Positions 34,079 to 42,565 of a stretch of 64,000 bases of DNA are shown one piece after another. The DNA comes from Penaeicola halotolerans (GTDB taxonomy: Bacteria > Bacteroidota > Bacteroidia > Cytophagales > Cyclobacteriaceae). The DNA lies in NCBI RefSeq assembly GCF_016464625.1, contig NZ_JAEAGO010000001.1, positions 620,001 to 684,000 on the forward strand, given 5' to 3'. The position numbers and the translations under genes were made by a program. The number at the start of each line of letters is the position of its first letter. Position 1 is the stretch's first letter. The notes beneath the pieces were generated by a model that worked only from the letters and a program-made list of their open reading frames with translations, had not been told where the DNA came from and did no database searches.

Positions 34079-34783
34079 TTAAAATAAAGTCGCTTGAAAC
34101 GCTTGCTGCATTGATTTTTCATTCTTTAGAATAGCCTGAGCAAGTGATAGGATACTATTTTTCCAGTCTTCTATTTTTATTTTATAGAGCGTTTCATTGT
34201 TTTGAGGATCGCCAAAGGTGCTCAATTTGTCAAATCCAATAACTAATGCCCATAAAGTAAAATAGGCCATTTCCGGTTCGATACTTTTGTGTATGCTACC
34301 GTCTCTTATTCCTTGACTGATCATACTAATGCCCAGCTTAGTAGGTTCATGCTGTAGTTCAAGTACTTTTTGAAAATAGGGACTTTCAAGTATCAATGGG
34401 TCGATTCCTTCTTTAGTTTTGGGGTTATTATGTGCTTTCATCAGTCCCAGAAAATGGAATATGGCATCCCTGTAGAGATGGTTCTTCGCATTAAAATCCA
34501 TGAATACTGAAAGGAAGTCTATGACTATATCAATTCCTTTTTTAGCCTTATTCTTTTGAATACTTTTTTGATAGAGAGAGATGATCTCTTCAAAGGCTTT
34601 TTGTGTAATGGCCATGTAGAGATCTTCCTTATTTTTAAAATAAAAATAGATAAGGCCCTTACTCATGTTTGCTCGTTTCGCTACATCATCCATTTTGGTG
34701 AGATAGAAGCCCTTTTTGCTAAAGAGTTCTTGAGCTGCTTCCAAGATCTCTTTTTCTTTGATTTGTCTTTCGTAAACTCCCAT
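34079..34783 (-). CDS. TetR/AcrR-family repressor of the acyl-CoA operon
   Basis: 234 residues. N-terminal HTH around ILEAAQELFSKKGFYLTKMDDVAKRANMSKGLIYFYFKNKEDL, followed by a helical ligand-binding domain. First gene of the five-gene operon tetR-SDR-ACAD-APH-HAD and divergent from the MDR oxidoreductase gene, so the 179-bp gap should contain its operator. By analogy with fatty-acid TetR regulators the ligand is probably an acyl-CoA; not shown. Confidence 0.92.
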   Translation of the reverse strand: MGVYERQIKEKEILEAAQELFSKKGFYLTKMDDVAKRANMSKGLIYFYFKNKEDLYMAITQKAFEEIISLYQKSIQKNKAKKGIDIVIDFLSVFMDFNAKNHLYRDAIFHFLGLMKAHNNPKTKEGIDPLILESPYFQKVLELQHEPTKLGISMISQGIRDGSIHKSIEPEMAYFTLWALVIGFDKLSTFGDPQNNETLYKIKIEDWKNSILSLAQAILKNEKSMQQAFQATLF

Positions 34784-34962
34784 AACCTTGTTTCTTATTT
34801 ACAATTTTACTTATATTTGACTAGAGTTCAAAATTATTGTACTGAGTTTAATAGAAATACGTTGTACTGATTACCGACTATATCTATTTGTCTCATATTG
34901 AACTTACGCATAGAGTCAATAGATTAGTTTTGAGCGAATTCCATCTAGAAAATATAATATAT

Positions 34963-35934
34963 ATGAAGAGTGTCATTTTTGAAAAAGTAGGTAAACCAGA
35001 GGAGGTTTTAGAGGTAAAAACATTGAACAAACCAACACCAGCAGCTGGAGAGGTTTGTATCAAAGTCACGGCTTGCAATATTAATCCTTCAGATATCATG
35101 TTTGTGCAGGGGATGTATGGTATCACTCCAAAGCTGCCAAGTTCTGCAGGGTTTGAAGGCGCAGGAATCATTGAGAGTTGTGGAGAGGGAGTTTCTATAG
35201 AAATAGGGACAAGGGTCATTTTTACTACCGTAGGAGCGTGGCAGGAGTATGTAATCGTGCCTGCTAAAACAGTCATTCCTACACCGCCTCAAATGACTGA
35301 TGAGGTAGCTTGTCAGGCTTTTGTCAATCCATTTACTGCTTATGGGATGCTCATGCAAGCAGATGTCAAAACTGGAGAGTGGGTGATGCTCACAGCGGGT
35401 GCTTCTGCATATGGTAAGCTGGTCATCCAACTAGCCAAGCAAAGAGGCATCAAAACGCTATGTACCGTAAGAAGAGATGAGCAAGTAGAGGAATTGTTAG
35501 CACTAGGAGCTACAGCGGTCATCCAGACAGAAAAAGAGAAACTGATCAAGAGAGCCCTAGAAATTACGGATGGTGTGGGCGTCAATTACGTTTTTGATGC
35601 TGTAGGAGGTACACTTGGTGCAAAAGCGCTGAGCTGTCTAGCAGTCAATGGTAAAATGCTTGTTTTTGGATTGTTAAGTTTAGAATCAATTCCACTGAAT
35701 AGCGGTTTGCTGATTTTTAAGAATCTAAAAGTTGAAGGATTTTGGTTGACCACGTGGTTGGAGAGCTTAAGCAAAGAGCAAAAGCAGGTGGTGTTCAGGG
35801 ATGTGCTAGGTGGATTGGCTACTCAAAGTATGAAAGTAGATGTAGCGGATAAATTTAGATTAGATCAGATAAAAGAGGCCATACGAGCTTATGAAAAACC
35901 TGGCAGAACTGGCAAGATTATCCTTATTCCCTAA
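34963..35934 (+). CDS. Zinc-independent MDR oxidoreductase (quinone oxidoreductase / enoyl reductase-like)
   Basis: About 323 residues from the ATG at 34963, where the family's typical start (MKSVIFEKVGKPEEVLEV) begins; a longer frame from 34888 is unlikely. Medium-chain dehydrogenase fold with GroES-like N-terminal domain (NINPSDIMFVQGMYG, PSSAGFEGAGII) and an NADPH-binding domain (LTAGASAYGKLVIQLAK, VFDAVGGTLGAKALS). The structural zinc cysteines are absent. Resembles MECR-type 2-enoyl reductases or quinone reductases. Divergent from tetR, so perhaps part of the same regulon. Confidence 0.88.
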   Translation: MKSVIFEKVGKPEEVLEVKTLNKPTPAAGEVCIKVTACNINPSDIMFVQGMYGITPKLPSSAGFEGAGIIESCGEGVSIEIGTRVIFTTVGAWQEYVIVPAKTVIPTPPQMTDEVACQAFVNPFTAYGMLMQADVKTGEWVMLTAGASAYGKLVIQLAKQRGIKTLCTVRRDEQVEELLALGATAVIQTEKEKLIKRALEITDGVGVNYVFDAVGGTLGAKALSCLAVNGKMLVFGLLSLESIPLNSGLLIFKNLKVEGFWLTTWLESLSKEQKQVVFRDVLGGLATQSMKVDVADKFRLDQIKEAIRAYEKPGRTGKIILIP

Positions 35935-35989
35935 TTTTTAATTTCAAAATTGCTTATTTTTAAAAAGTTGAATTAAAACCATTTTAATC

Positions 35990-36547
35990 ATGAAAAAAAT
36001 ACTTTTACTATGTGCACTGAGCTTTTGCTTAGCAGGTGTGGTGCAAGCGCAGATTTCAGTCGGTGCCAAAGGTGGTCTCAATGTGGCTAAACTTGGTGGC
36101 CCTGATGTAGTTAGTGACAATACTACAGGCTGGCATGCAGGACTTTATGCTAAGTTTAAATTGCTCGGCTTAGGTTTACAACCAGAGCTACTCTACAGCC
36201 AAGTAGGTGGTGAAAACTTTAATAATAGCGGTACAGATATAGACCTTTCATATATTACGGCTCCGATTCTTTTGGTCTTTAGTCCTATACCAGGTGGATT
36301 TGTAGATTTTCAGTTAGGACCTCAATTTGGATATTTAGTTGGAGATCAAGAAAACTTAGGATTGACAAACCTAGAAGATAATTTTAGAAACGGTGAAGTA
36401 TCAGGTGTAGTGGGTGTCCAAGCTAATCTGAGAGGGATCAATGCTGGTGTGCGTTATGTACACGGTTTCACAGCCGCAAATAGTGAAGCAGATTTTAAAA
36501 ATAGACTCTTTCAGTTTTATGTAGGTTTTAGACTTTTTGGAAATTAA
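35990..36547 (+). CDS. Outer membrane beta-barrel protein, PorT-like
   Basis: 185 residues. Signal peptide MKKILLLCALSFCLAGVVQAQ, then a pattern of alternating strands typical of the small OMP_b-brl_2/PorT-family barrels of Bacteroidota (ISVGAKGGLNVAKLGG, WHAGLYAKFKLLGLGLQPELLYSQ, FVDFQLGPQFGYLV) and a final FYVGFRLFGN. About eight strands. Function unknown. Monocistronic and followed by a bidirectional terminator. Confidence 0.88.
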   Translation: MKKILLLCALSFCLAGVVQAQISVGAKGGLNVAKLGGPDVVSDNTTGWHAGLYAKFKLLGLGLQPELLYSQVGGENFNNSGTDIDLSYITAPILLVFSPIPGGFVDFQLGPQFGYLVGDQENLGLTNLEDNFRNGEVSGVVGVQANLRGINAGVRYVHGFTAANSEADFKNRLFQFYVGFRLFGN

Positions 36548-36564
36548 ACTTAATATGCACTAAA

Positions 36565-36603
36565 CAAAGAAAGACTGCTAATTAGGCAGTCTTTCTTTGT
36601 TTT
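36565..36603. terminator. Bidirectional intrinsic terminator
   Basis: Perfect 14-bp stem, 36565-36578 with 36586-36599, loop TAATTAG, T-rich ends both ways. It serves the barrel gene and the convergent tyrS. Confidence 0.9.
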
Positions 36604-37894
36604 AAACAATCTTGAGTAAGAAGTAATTCTTTTTCCCTTTTTGTACCAGTAGGTATTTGCCTTGAAGTAGAGGGTATTGAGCTGCTTCATTTACATCGGC
36701 TACCTTTTGCTTGTTGATGCTCACACCGCCACCTTGAATCATCTTGCGTGCTTCACCTTTAGAGCTAAATACTACACCCTGTGCATGCTCGCCCAGTAGG
36801 TCTACTACATTTTCTGTAGCCTCATAGACAGCTTTTGAGATTTCTACCTGTGGTACTCCATCAAATACCTCCAGCAGCGTTCTTTCATTTAGAGAAGCTA
36901 GATCTTCTGTTGTAGACTTGCCAAATAGTATCTCAGAGGCTTTGACAGCTGCTTCATAGTCTGCTTCTGAGTGTACTCTGATGGTAACCTCTTTCGCTAT
37001 AGCCTTCTGTAATGCTCTCAAATGTGGTGCTTCTGCATGTTCTTTTTCTAAAGCTTCTACTTGCTCCTTTTCCATCAGTGTGAAGATTCTGATGTATTTA
37101 CTAGCATCTTCATCCGCGACATTTAGCCAAAACTGATAGAAATGATAAGGAGAAGTTTTTTCTGGATCTAGCCATACACTTCCACCTTCTGTCTTACCAA
37201 ATTTGGTCCCATCAGATTTAGTAATGAGGGGAACGGTAACCGCATAAGCAGTACCACCTCCCATACGTCTCACGAGTTCTGTTCCTGTGACGATATTGCC
37301 CCATTGGTCTGATCCTCCAAGCTGTATACTGCAATTGTTGTTTTTCCAAAGATGGTAAAAATCATAACCTTGGATAAGCTGATAGCTAAACTCCGTAAAA
37401 GACATACCTGTACCGCCTTCTAGTCGTTTTTTGACAGAGTCTTTAGACATCATATAGTTGACAGTGATGTGCTTCCCTACCTCACGAATGAACTCTATGA
37501 AGGAAAAGTCTTTCATCCAGTCATAGTTATTGACTAGTTCTGCGGCATTATCTGATTTTGCATCAAAATCCAAGAACTTGGCTAGCTGTTTCTGAATGCC
37601 CGCTATATTATGATTGATTGTATCTGCATCTAGGAGATTTCTTTCAGCTGATTTGAATGATGGGTCCCCGATCATTCCTGTAGCTCCACCCACGAGGGCA
37701 ATAGGCTTGTGACCAGCTCTCTGAAAGTGCAAAAGTGTCATCACACCGACCAAATGTCCAATATGCAAGGAATCAGCCGTAGGGTCAAAGCCTAAATAGG
37801 CAGATGAAATCCCTTTTTTGAGTTGCTCCTCTATACCTGGCATCATGTCGTGAAGCATGCCTCTCCACTGAAGTTCTGCTATGAAATCTTTCAT
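36602..37894 (-). CDS. tyrS: Tyrosyl-tRNA synthetase
   Basis: 430 residues, class I aminoacyl-tRNA synthetase. HIGH-type motif in [20 protein letters not shown]-type loop at [16 protein letters not shown], tyrosine pocket region [25 protein letters not shown], and a C-terminal S4-like RNA-binding domain. Standard length. Transcribed alone, after the terminator of the bactofilin operon. Confidence 0.97.
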   Translation of the reverse strand: MKDFIAELQWRGMLHDMMPGIEEQLKKGISSAYLGFDPTADSLHIGHLVGVMTLLHFQRAGHKPIALVGGATGMIGDPSFKSAERNLLDADTINHNIAGIQKQLAKFLDFDAKSDNAAELVNNYDWMKDFSFIEFIREVGKHITVNYMMSKDSVKKRLEGGTGMSFTEFSYQLIQGYDFYHLWKNNNCSIQLGGSDQWGNIVTGTELVRRMGGGTAYAVTVPLITKSDGTKFGKTEGGSVWLDPEKTSPYHFYQFWLNVADEDASKYIRIFTLMEKEQVEALEKEHAEAPHLRALQKAIAKEVTIRVHSEADYEAAVKASEILFGKSTTEDLASLNERTLLEVFDGVPQVEISKAVYEATENVVDLLGEHAQGVVFSSKGEARKMIQGGGVSINKQKVADVNEAAQYPLLQGKYLLVQKGKKNYFLLKIV

Positions 37895-37930
37895 TGATTA
37901 TGTTTTTTTGAAAGCAGCAAATATAATAGA

Positions 37931-37953
37931 AAAAGGGGCTTTTGAGCCCCTTC
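37931..37953 (-). terminator. Intrinsic terminator after bactofilin
   Basis: 8-bp stem AAGGGGCT / AGCCCCTT with loop TTTG, followed on the minus strand by TTTTTTCTATT. Ends the beta-propeller/actin-like/bactofilin transcript. Confidence 0.85.
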
Positions 37954-37977
37954 CTATATGAAATCTAATGTGGAATA

Positions 37978-38469
37978 TTACCAGACCATGACAGCCGTCT
38001 CTGCTGAAACAACAGACTCAGCACCCTCATTGATAGGTTTCGTTTCAACTGCAGCCTTTTTAGGCTTCAGTTCCTCTTGGGTATTGATCATCGTGATGAT
38101 CTCCTCTGGATCGCTGATATCCTCTGAGAATGTATTTAATCTTCCATCCAATGAAGCACCGTTTTCGACAGTGATCAACTTGGTAAAAATACTACCTTGA
38201 AACTTGCTAGTATTTTTAAGGACTAGTTCAGAAAGCGCGATTACTTGACCTTTTACATTGCCATGAATGAAGATTTCTTTGGCAGTGAGGTCTCCATTTA
38301 TCTGAGCATTTTCTCCGATGACTATACGGCCAGTAGTAGTAACTTTTCCATTAATCTGGCCTTCGATTCTTATGTCATTTTCAGAAACAATATCACCAGT
38401 CAATACAAATGCATGCTGTAAAATGGTGAAATTAGTAGCAGGATCAAGTCTTTTTGCTTTCTTAAACAT
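37978..38469 (-). CDS. bacA: Bactofilin (polymer-forming cytoskeletal protein)
   Basis: 163 residues. The central domain is the bactofilin right-handed beta-helix: FVLTGDIVSENDIRIEGQINGKV, IVIGENAQINGDLTAKEIFIHGNVKGQVIAL, with the glycine-rich turn periodicity. It forms filaments without nucleotide, often tied to the membrane and cell-wall shaping. The C-terminal 40 residues are polar and disordered. It starts 27 bp after the actin-like gene on the same strand and is followed by a terminator, so the two cytoskeletal genes are very likely co-expressed. Confidence 0.93.
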   Translation of the reverse strand: MFKKAKRLDPATNFTILQHAFVLTGDIVSENDIRIEGQINGKVTTTGRIVIGENAQINGDLTAKEIFIHGNVKGQVIALSELVLKNTSKFQGSIFTKLITVENGASLDGRLNTFSEDISDPEEIITMINTQEELKPKKAAVETKPINEGAESVVSAETAVMVW

Positions 38470-38496
38470 TCTTAGTGGTTTGGTTTACTTCTATTA

Positions 38497-39525
38497 TTAT
38501 ACGTAGCTTTCTTTTTCAAAAGTAGCTAGTACAGTATTGGAGTTTCCGATATCTATACCAACTGCTTTACTTTTATCTCCACCGTTGACTAAGTAGCTAT
38601 TATGACAATAGCCTCTAGCCGCTAGCGATGCAGGATCTTCAGGAACGATCACTTCTACGATTCCTTCAAACTCTTGCTTAAACAATTCAACTAACTCAGG
38701 ATACATAGCACCGCCTCCAGCTAGGAATAGTTTATTTGATCTACCAAAATCAGCATCTGTGAAAGCTTTTCTCAAAGAAGGAGAGACTACATCATCATAA
38801 TACTGCTTGATGACCATTTTTTTAAGTTCTGTCAAGTCAATACGCTTTCTATTAAGGAATATAAATCCTTTGCTGAAAGCAACATCTATCTGGTGTTCTG
38901 TCTTCAAATCAAGGTAGTGAGTCTTAGAAAGTTCTCTCGTGAGTAGGTTGACGGCATATCTGATGCCGTAAGTGGACACAGCAGAACGCTGAACGATACC
39001 ACCTTCTGTACTTAGTATAGCCTCAAATGTACCGTAGCCTAAGCTAAGCATGAAGAAATTTCCAGTCTGCTTCTGTTCTGCATGTCTTAGACCAAGTGCA
39101 CAGCCAACGACTTCTGGCATGACATATACATTATCTACTTCTACAACTACTTTTTTGCGCGATCCACCACCAAATGTACCAGCGTCAAACTCAACTTCGT
39201 GCTCACCAGTGATGAGATTTTTAGAGGCATCTCTATACAACTGGAAAGTAGAAAAAGGGAAGCCAGTAGTCACAGTGATAGGATTTCCTAACTTTTGATT
39301 AGCGATGAGCAAACTAGATTTTAACAGCAATCTATAGTCTACATCATCAGGTGCACTATTGATGTTTTTGTGTGGAGATACACCCTCAGATAGGGCTAAG
39401 TTACCTATGATATATCCTTGGCCTTCGTGGAATATCTTTAAGCCTGTAGATAAGTCCTGAGCTACATTTTTCAGGTCTACATTATTACTTTCTATTACAC
39501 TCGGGAATTGTACGATTTCTTGCAT
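38497..39525 (-). CDS. Circularly permuted actin-like (ParM/Alp-type) ATPase
   Basis: 342 residues with actin-superfamily motifs in a rotated order. The protein opens with EIVQFPSVIE, a segment that in ParM-like proteins comes just after the phosphate-1 hairpin. Then come GYIIGNLAL (about 38-45), ITVTTGFPFSTFQLY (83-97), a phosphate-2-like FFMLSLGYGTFEAIL (157-171) in which the usual Asp is Ser161, and an adenosine motif FLAGGGAMYPEL (267-278). The phosphate-1 motif AVGIDIGNSNTVLATF, with D325, is at 321-336, only six residues before the end. No second copy precedes the ATG; the frame upstream runs into the neighbouring gene. Flanked by beta-propeller and bactofilin genes. Confidence 0.85.
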   Translation of the reverse strand: MQEIVQFPSVIESNNVDLKNVAQDLSTGLKIFHEGQGYIIGNLALSEGVSPHKNINSAPDDVDYRLLLKSSLLIANQKLGNPITVTTGFPFSTFQLYRDASKNLITGEHEVEFDAGTFGGGSRKKVVVEVDNVYVMPEVVGCALGLRHAEQKQTGNFFMLSLGYGTFEAILSTEGGIVQRSAVSTYGIRYAVNLLTRELSKTHYLDLKTEHQIDVAFSKGFIFLNRKRIDLTELKKMVIKQYYDDVVSPSLRKAFTDADFGRSNKLFLAGGGAMYPELVELFKQEFEGIVEVIVPEDPASLAARGYCHNSYLVNGGDKSKAVGIDIGNSNTVLATFEKESYV

Positions 39526-39566
39526 AGTCAGGGCGGTTAAGTTATTTCTTGTTTTAGGTTCAGTGT

Positions 39567-40454
39567 TTATTTGTTTTTGGAAACAGTAAAAGCTAAGTTT
39601 TTTTTCTTTTCATCTACAGCTATTCTGGTGATGATGGCTGTATTGTCAGTAAATTCGTAACAAATCTCCCAATTACCATCATTCTCAGCGAAGTTTCTAC
39701 TATAGATCACATTGCCTCTAGCCATCAAGGCTATATTTTCATCTATAAAGTAAAAATCTCTACTTCCTGGAAGTGCTTTCCCTATAGTTTTTTTTACTGG
39801 ACGCTTAGGGTCAGCTATATTTACCCCACAGATAACAGATTCGTTACCAACTTGTTTACTGTAGCGAATCTCTGTTGTACTACCTTTTACTTTTTGTATT
39901 GTTCTGCCGATTTGCTCATCTAGCGTCACGACTTCATCTAAACTATACGCATATTGTAAGGTATTTGGATTGCCTAATATAAATCCAACGACCTTATTAT
40001 CATACCAATCATAGTAGCCAATGGGCTCAAATCTATGCAATAAAAGATCAGGCTCTCCAAGAGAAAATGGATAGAGCCAAAGTCGCTGCTTCCCATCTTC
40101 TTCCACTGTCACTGCAGATACATATTGTTCACAGTCAGTAAGCTTAGGGGAATACTCACTAGTAGGGGTATTAGTGATATTAAAATATGACTTTTCTTTT
40201 AGATCATAAATCAAAATATCATTTTGTCCATCGATTTCAGCAGAATAAGCCAACTTATTTTTTCCTACAAAATAGGGTTGATCATTGTATCCAACCTGCT
40301 CATTAATTTTTTGCGGCTCATTATTTGGATTGACCTTAATACTATTTTTCGTGCTTTTTATAGCTATTAGATAGATATCTGAATCACTTTGCGCCCACAG
40401 AAAACTTGGGAATATGATGAATAGACAAATAAAAATTCCAATAATGTTCTTCAT
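39567..40454 (-). CDS. Exported beta-propeller protein, TolB/PD40-like
   Basis: About 295 residues from the ATG at 40454 (MKNIIGIFICLFIIFPSFLWAQ, a signal peptide); an ATG three codons upstream is also possible. The mature protein shows repeating blades such as GQNDILIYDLKEKSYFNITNTPTSEYSPKLTD, the PD40/TolB signature. Likely periplasmic and protein-binding. It ends 41 bp before the actin-like ATPase on the same strand, so it is probably first in that operon. Divergent from the MpaB-like gene. Confidence 0.82.
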   Translation of the reverse strand: MKNIIGIFICLFIIFPSFLWAQSDSDIYLIAIKSTKNSIKVNPNNEPQKINEQVGYNDQPYFVGKNKLAYSAEIDGQNDILIYDLKEKSYFNITNTPTSEYSPKLTDCEQYVSAVTVEEDGKQRLWLYPFSLGEPDLLLHRFEPIGYYDWYDNKVVGFILGNPNTLQYAYSLDEVVTLDEQIGRTIQKVKGSTTEIRYSKQVGNESVICGVNIADPKRPVKKTIGKALPGSRDFYFIDENIALMARGNVIYSRNFAENDGNWEICYEFTDNTAIITRIAVDEKKKNLAFTVSKNK

Positions 40455-40545
40455 TTCTAGCATAACGTTCCAAAGTACAAAATTAATGTTTAGGTTTTAA
40501 AATACTATCACGAAACAGAAAATACTAACTGAGAGTTAGCATAAT

Positions 40546-41631
40546 ATGCAAGAAACCTCATTTGCTTCGCTTCAAGATACATTGGCTTTGGCTAGAAAAG
40601 TAGGAGATCCACTCGCTGATGAGGCGCTTATGGCTCTAATGGACTCATCAGATAGACAAAGCGTACTAGAATCGATTAATAAAACGGACTTTAATGAGGC
40701 TTTTCTAGCATTATCACTGCCTTCAAAGCTTTCTCAAGTCCGAAATCATATCATAAATACGATAGAAAAAGCGGATTCAGATCTCTTGTCAAAAGGTCAA
40801 ACTTTTTTTTCTCAGTACAGTGGTCAGCTATTGAGTTTATTAGGGCTTTATAGTTTGCCATACTGCTATGCAGGTGCAGATGGTGCTCAGGTACTTTGGC
40901 GATCTGAAAAAATCAAGAATATGCCTGGAAAGCGTCTTTTTGAAACTGCCTCCTTTGTGCTGGACATCATGTCTCCTGATGCATTTGAACCTCAAGGAAG
41001 TGGTTATTTGGCTTTATTTAAGACGAGACTTATGCATGCTTTTGCTAGGTATTTTTGCTTAAAGTCCAACTGGGATATGAAGCTAGGATTTCCTGTAAAT
41101 CAGGAGGATATGGCAGGAACAAACCTGGCTTTTAGCTATATCTGCCTGAAGGGTTTGAAAAAGTCCTCTGTAAATTACGATATATCTGATGGAGATGCCT
41201 ATATGTACTTTTGGCAACAGATTGGTTTGACGTTGGGCGTATCAGAGTCCCTAGTTTGCTCTCATATCAAAGAGGCTATCTATCTAGATAAAGCTATCAG
41301 ATTACGGAATTTTAGAACAAGCGAAGCAGGGGAAAAATTAACTGATTCTTTGATCACTTACTTCAAACAAACGGCACCTGATGAGACACAGTCAAGAATA
41401 GTGGTTTCACTGATGAATTATTTTTTGGGGCAGGAAATAGGGGCATATCTAGGACTAGCTCAATCTAAGCTAGACCAGCAAGTAGCCAAGGCCCTGTATA
41501 TTTTTAATAATCACCCAGCAAGTCCTAGTGCTAACCGATCTGGATATGCACAAGCCAAGAAGACATTTGAGCAACAGGTTCAGATTTATTTTCCAAATCA
41601 ACAGATCAGCATTCAACTTCCTGTCTATTAA
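40546..41631 (+). CDS. MpaB/rubber-oxygenase-family protein (DUF2236)
   Basis: 361 residues. The DUF2236 catalytic-domain signs are TRLMHAFARYF (the R-x2-HA-x2-R helix that holds a heme ligand His in latex-clearing proteins), PVNQEDMAGTNLAFSYICL, and a late helix YFLGQEIGAYLGL. Relatives are heme b oxygenases acting on polyisoprene or on the side chain of mycophenolic-acid precursors, but most bacterial members have no known substrate. No signal peptide is seen. Followed by an array of 11-bp steps in the noncoding gap. Confidence 0.85.
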   Translation: MQETSFASLQDTLALARKVGDPLADEALMALMDSSDRQSVLESINKTDFNEAFLALSLPSKLSQVRNHIINTIEKADSDLLSKGQTFFSQYSGQLLSLLGLYSLPYCYAGADGAQVLWRSEKIKNMPGKRLFETASFVLDIMSPDAFEPQGSGYLALFKTRLMHAFARYFCLKSNWDMKLGFPVNQEDMAGTNLAFSYICLKGLKKSSVNYDISDGDAYMYFWQQIGLTLGVSESLVCSHIKEAIYLDKAIRLRNFRTSEAGEKLTDSLITYFKQTAPDETQSRIVVSLMNYFLGQEIGAYLGLAQSKLDQQVAKALYIFNNHPASPSANRSGYAQAKKTFEQQVQIYFPNQQISIQLPVY

Positions 41632-41635
41632 TAAA

Positions 41636-41695
41636 ACTAGGCTTTGACTAAGCTTTGACTAGGAGATAAGTAGAGGATAACTAGGGGATAAGTCA
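41636..41695. repeat. Six-step array with exact 11-bp spacing
   Basis: The pentamer ACTAG or a close variant (ACTAG, ACTAA, ACTAG, AGTAG, ACTAG, AGTCA) starts at 41636, 41647, 41658, 41669, 41680 and 41691, exactly 11 bp apart. Three units also share TAGgAGATAAG-like wording. It begins 5 bp after the MpaB-like stop. Confidence 0.7.
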
Positions 41696-41880
41696 ATTTG
41701 AAATAGACGGTCATTTAAGATAAACCTAGTTTCAATCGTCAGTTTCATTTCATAGTTATTTTGACCGAAAACGAACACTTTTTAACCTATTTTCGCACAT
41801 ATCTTTTTCATAAACCCTCATTTTTGACCAATTAAAGCACATTTTGGCCACTGGCATGTTAATTGGCTTTTATCCATCAA

Positions 41881-42180
41881 ATGGAGAAATCAGTTGACCA
41901 ACTTAATCGAAAAGTGTTTCCACTAGAAGCCGTATTTTGGACGATAGCCTTGATAAGCTTGGCGCTTTTTACACCTAGTGAAGCGAGCCACTTTTCACTT
42001 TGTCCGATTGACAGACTTGGATTTGATTTTTGTCCAGGATGTGGCTTAGGAAGATCTATGGCTTGGGCATTCAAAGGCGAATTTGCCCGTTCATTTTCAC
42101 AGCATTGGTTAGGGATCCCAGCTATTTTGCTATTGATTTATCGCATTTTTCAACTTATTGTAAACTATTTAAAAAAGTAA
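41881..42180 (+). CDS. DUF2752 small membrane protein
   Basis: 99 residues from the ATG at 41881; a TTG at 41863 extends the frame but adds nothing typical. One or two transmembrane helices (VFWTIALISLALFTPSEA and WLGIPAILLLIYRIFQLIVNYL) enclose the family's motif, here FDFCPGCGLGRSMAWAFKGEFARSFSQHWLGIP (CPxCGLGR). DUF2752 has no established biochemical role. It is 4 bp from the TM2 gene and probably translated with it, and the DUF4097 gene follows. Confidence 0.85.
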   Translation: MEKSVDQLNRKVFPLEAVFWTIALISLALFTPSEASHFSLCPIDRLGFDFCPGCGLGRSMAWAFKGEFARSFSQHWLGIPAILLLIYRIFQLIVNYLKK

Positions 42181-42184
42181 AATT

Positions 42185-42565
42185 ATGGCAAGTGTATTAA
42201 AATATCTACCTGAGCTTGAAGGTATGGAAATGATGAATGTATCGAACATTCTCAATGATATGAATGAAGATCAAGCACAGCTTTTTGCTACAGTCTATCG
42301 TGCTAGACGAAAAGACAATCAGTTGATTCTGTTGTTGGCGCTTCTAGGTTTTGTTGGGTTTGCTGGTATACACAGGTTTATATTAGGACATATTGGGCTA
42401 GGTATCTTATACTTATTGACTGCAGGTCTATGTTTTATCGGAACGATAGTGGATCTAGTCAACTTCAAGAGCTTAGCTGCTGAGTATAACTATAAAATAG
42501 CTGTAGAAGTACGTGGCTTGGTGATATCGACTACTAACAGCACAAACGGTGGATCAAATGTATAA
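42185..42565 (+). CDS. TM2-domain membrane protein
   Basis: 126 residues. A cytoplasmic-type N-terminus is followed by two transmembrane helices with the TM2 motif FVGFAGIHRFILGHIGLGILYLLTAGLCFIGTIVDLVNF (short hydrophilic turn with His-Arg-Phe between helices). TM2 proteins are widespread and of unclear function. It commonly sits beside DUF2752 genes in Bacteroidota, as here. The next gene starts inside its last codons. Confidence 0.9.
   Translation: MASVLKYLPELEGMEMMNVSNILNDMNEDQAQLFATVYRARRKDNQLILLLALLGFVGFAGIHRFILGHIGLGILYLLTAGLCFIGTIVDLVNFKSLAAEYNYKIAVEVRGLVISTTNSTNGGSNV

Noticed and set aside
38497-39525. Actin-like gene as a frameshifted or truncated normal gene
   Set aside because: The frame is open throughout, the phosphate-1 motif occurs once and only at the C-terminus, and the upstream sequence overlaps another real gene without encoding a second copy.
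41641-41700. TRAP-type RNA-binding site in the 11-bp array
   Set aside because: AG triplets are present but their spacing is 11 bp rather than 4-6, and TRAP is a Bacillus-group protein with no gene here.
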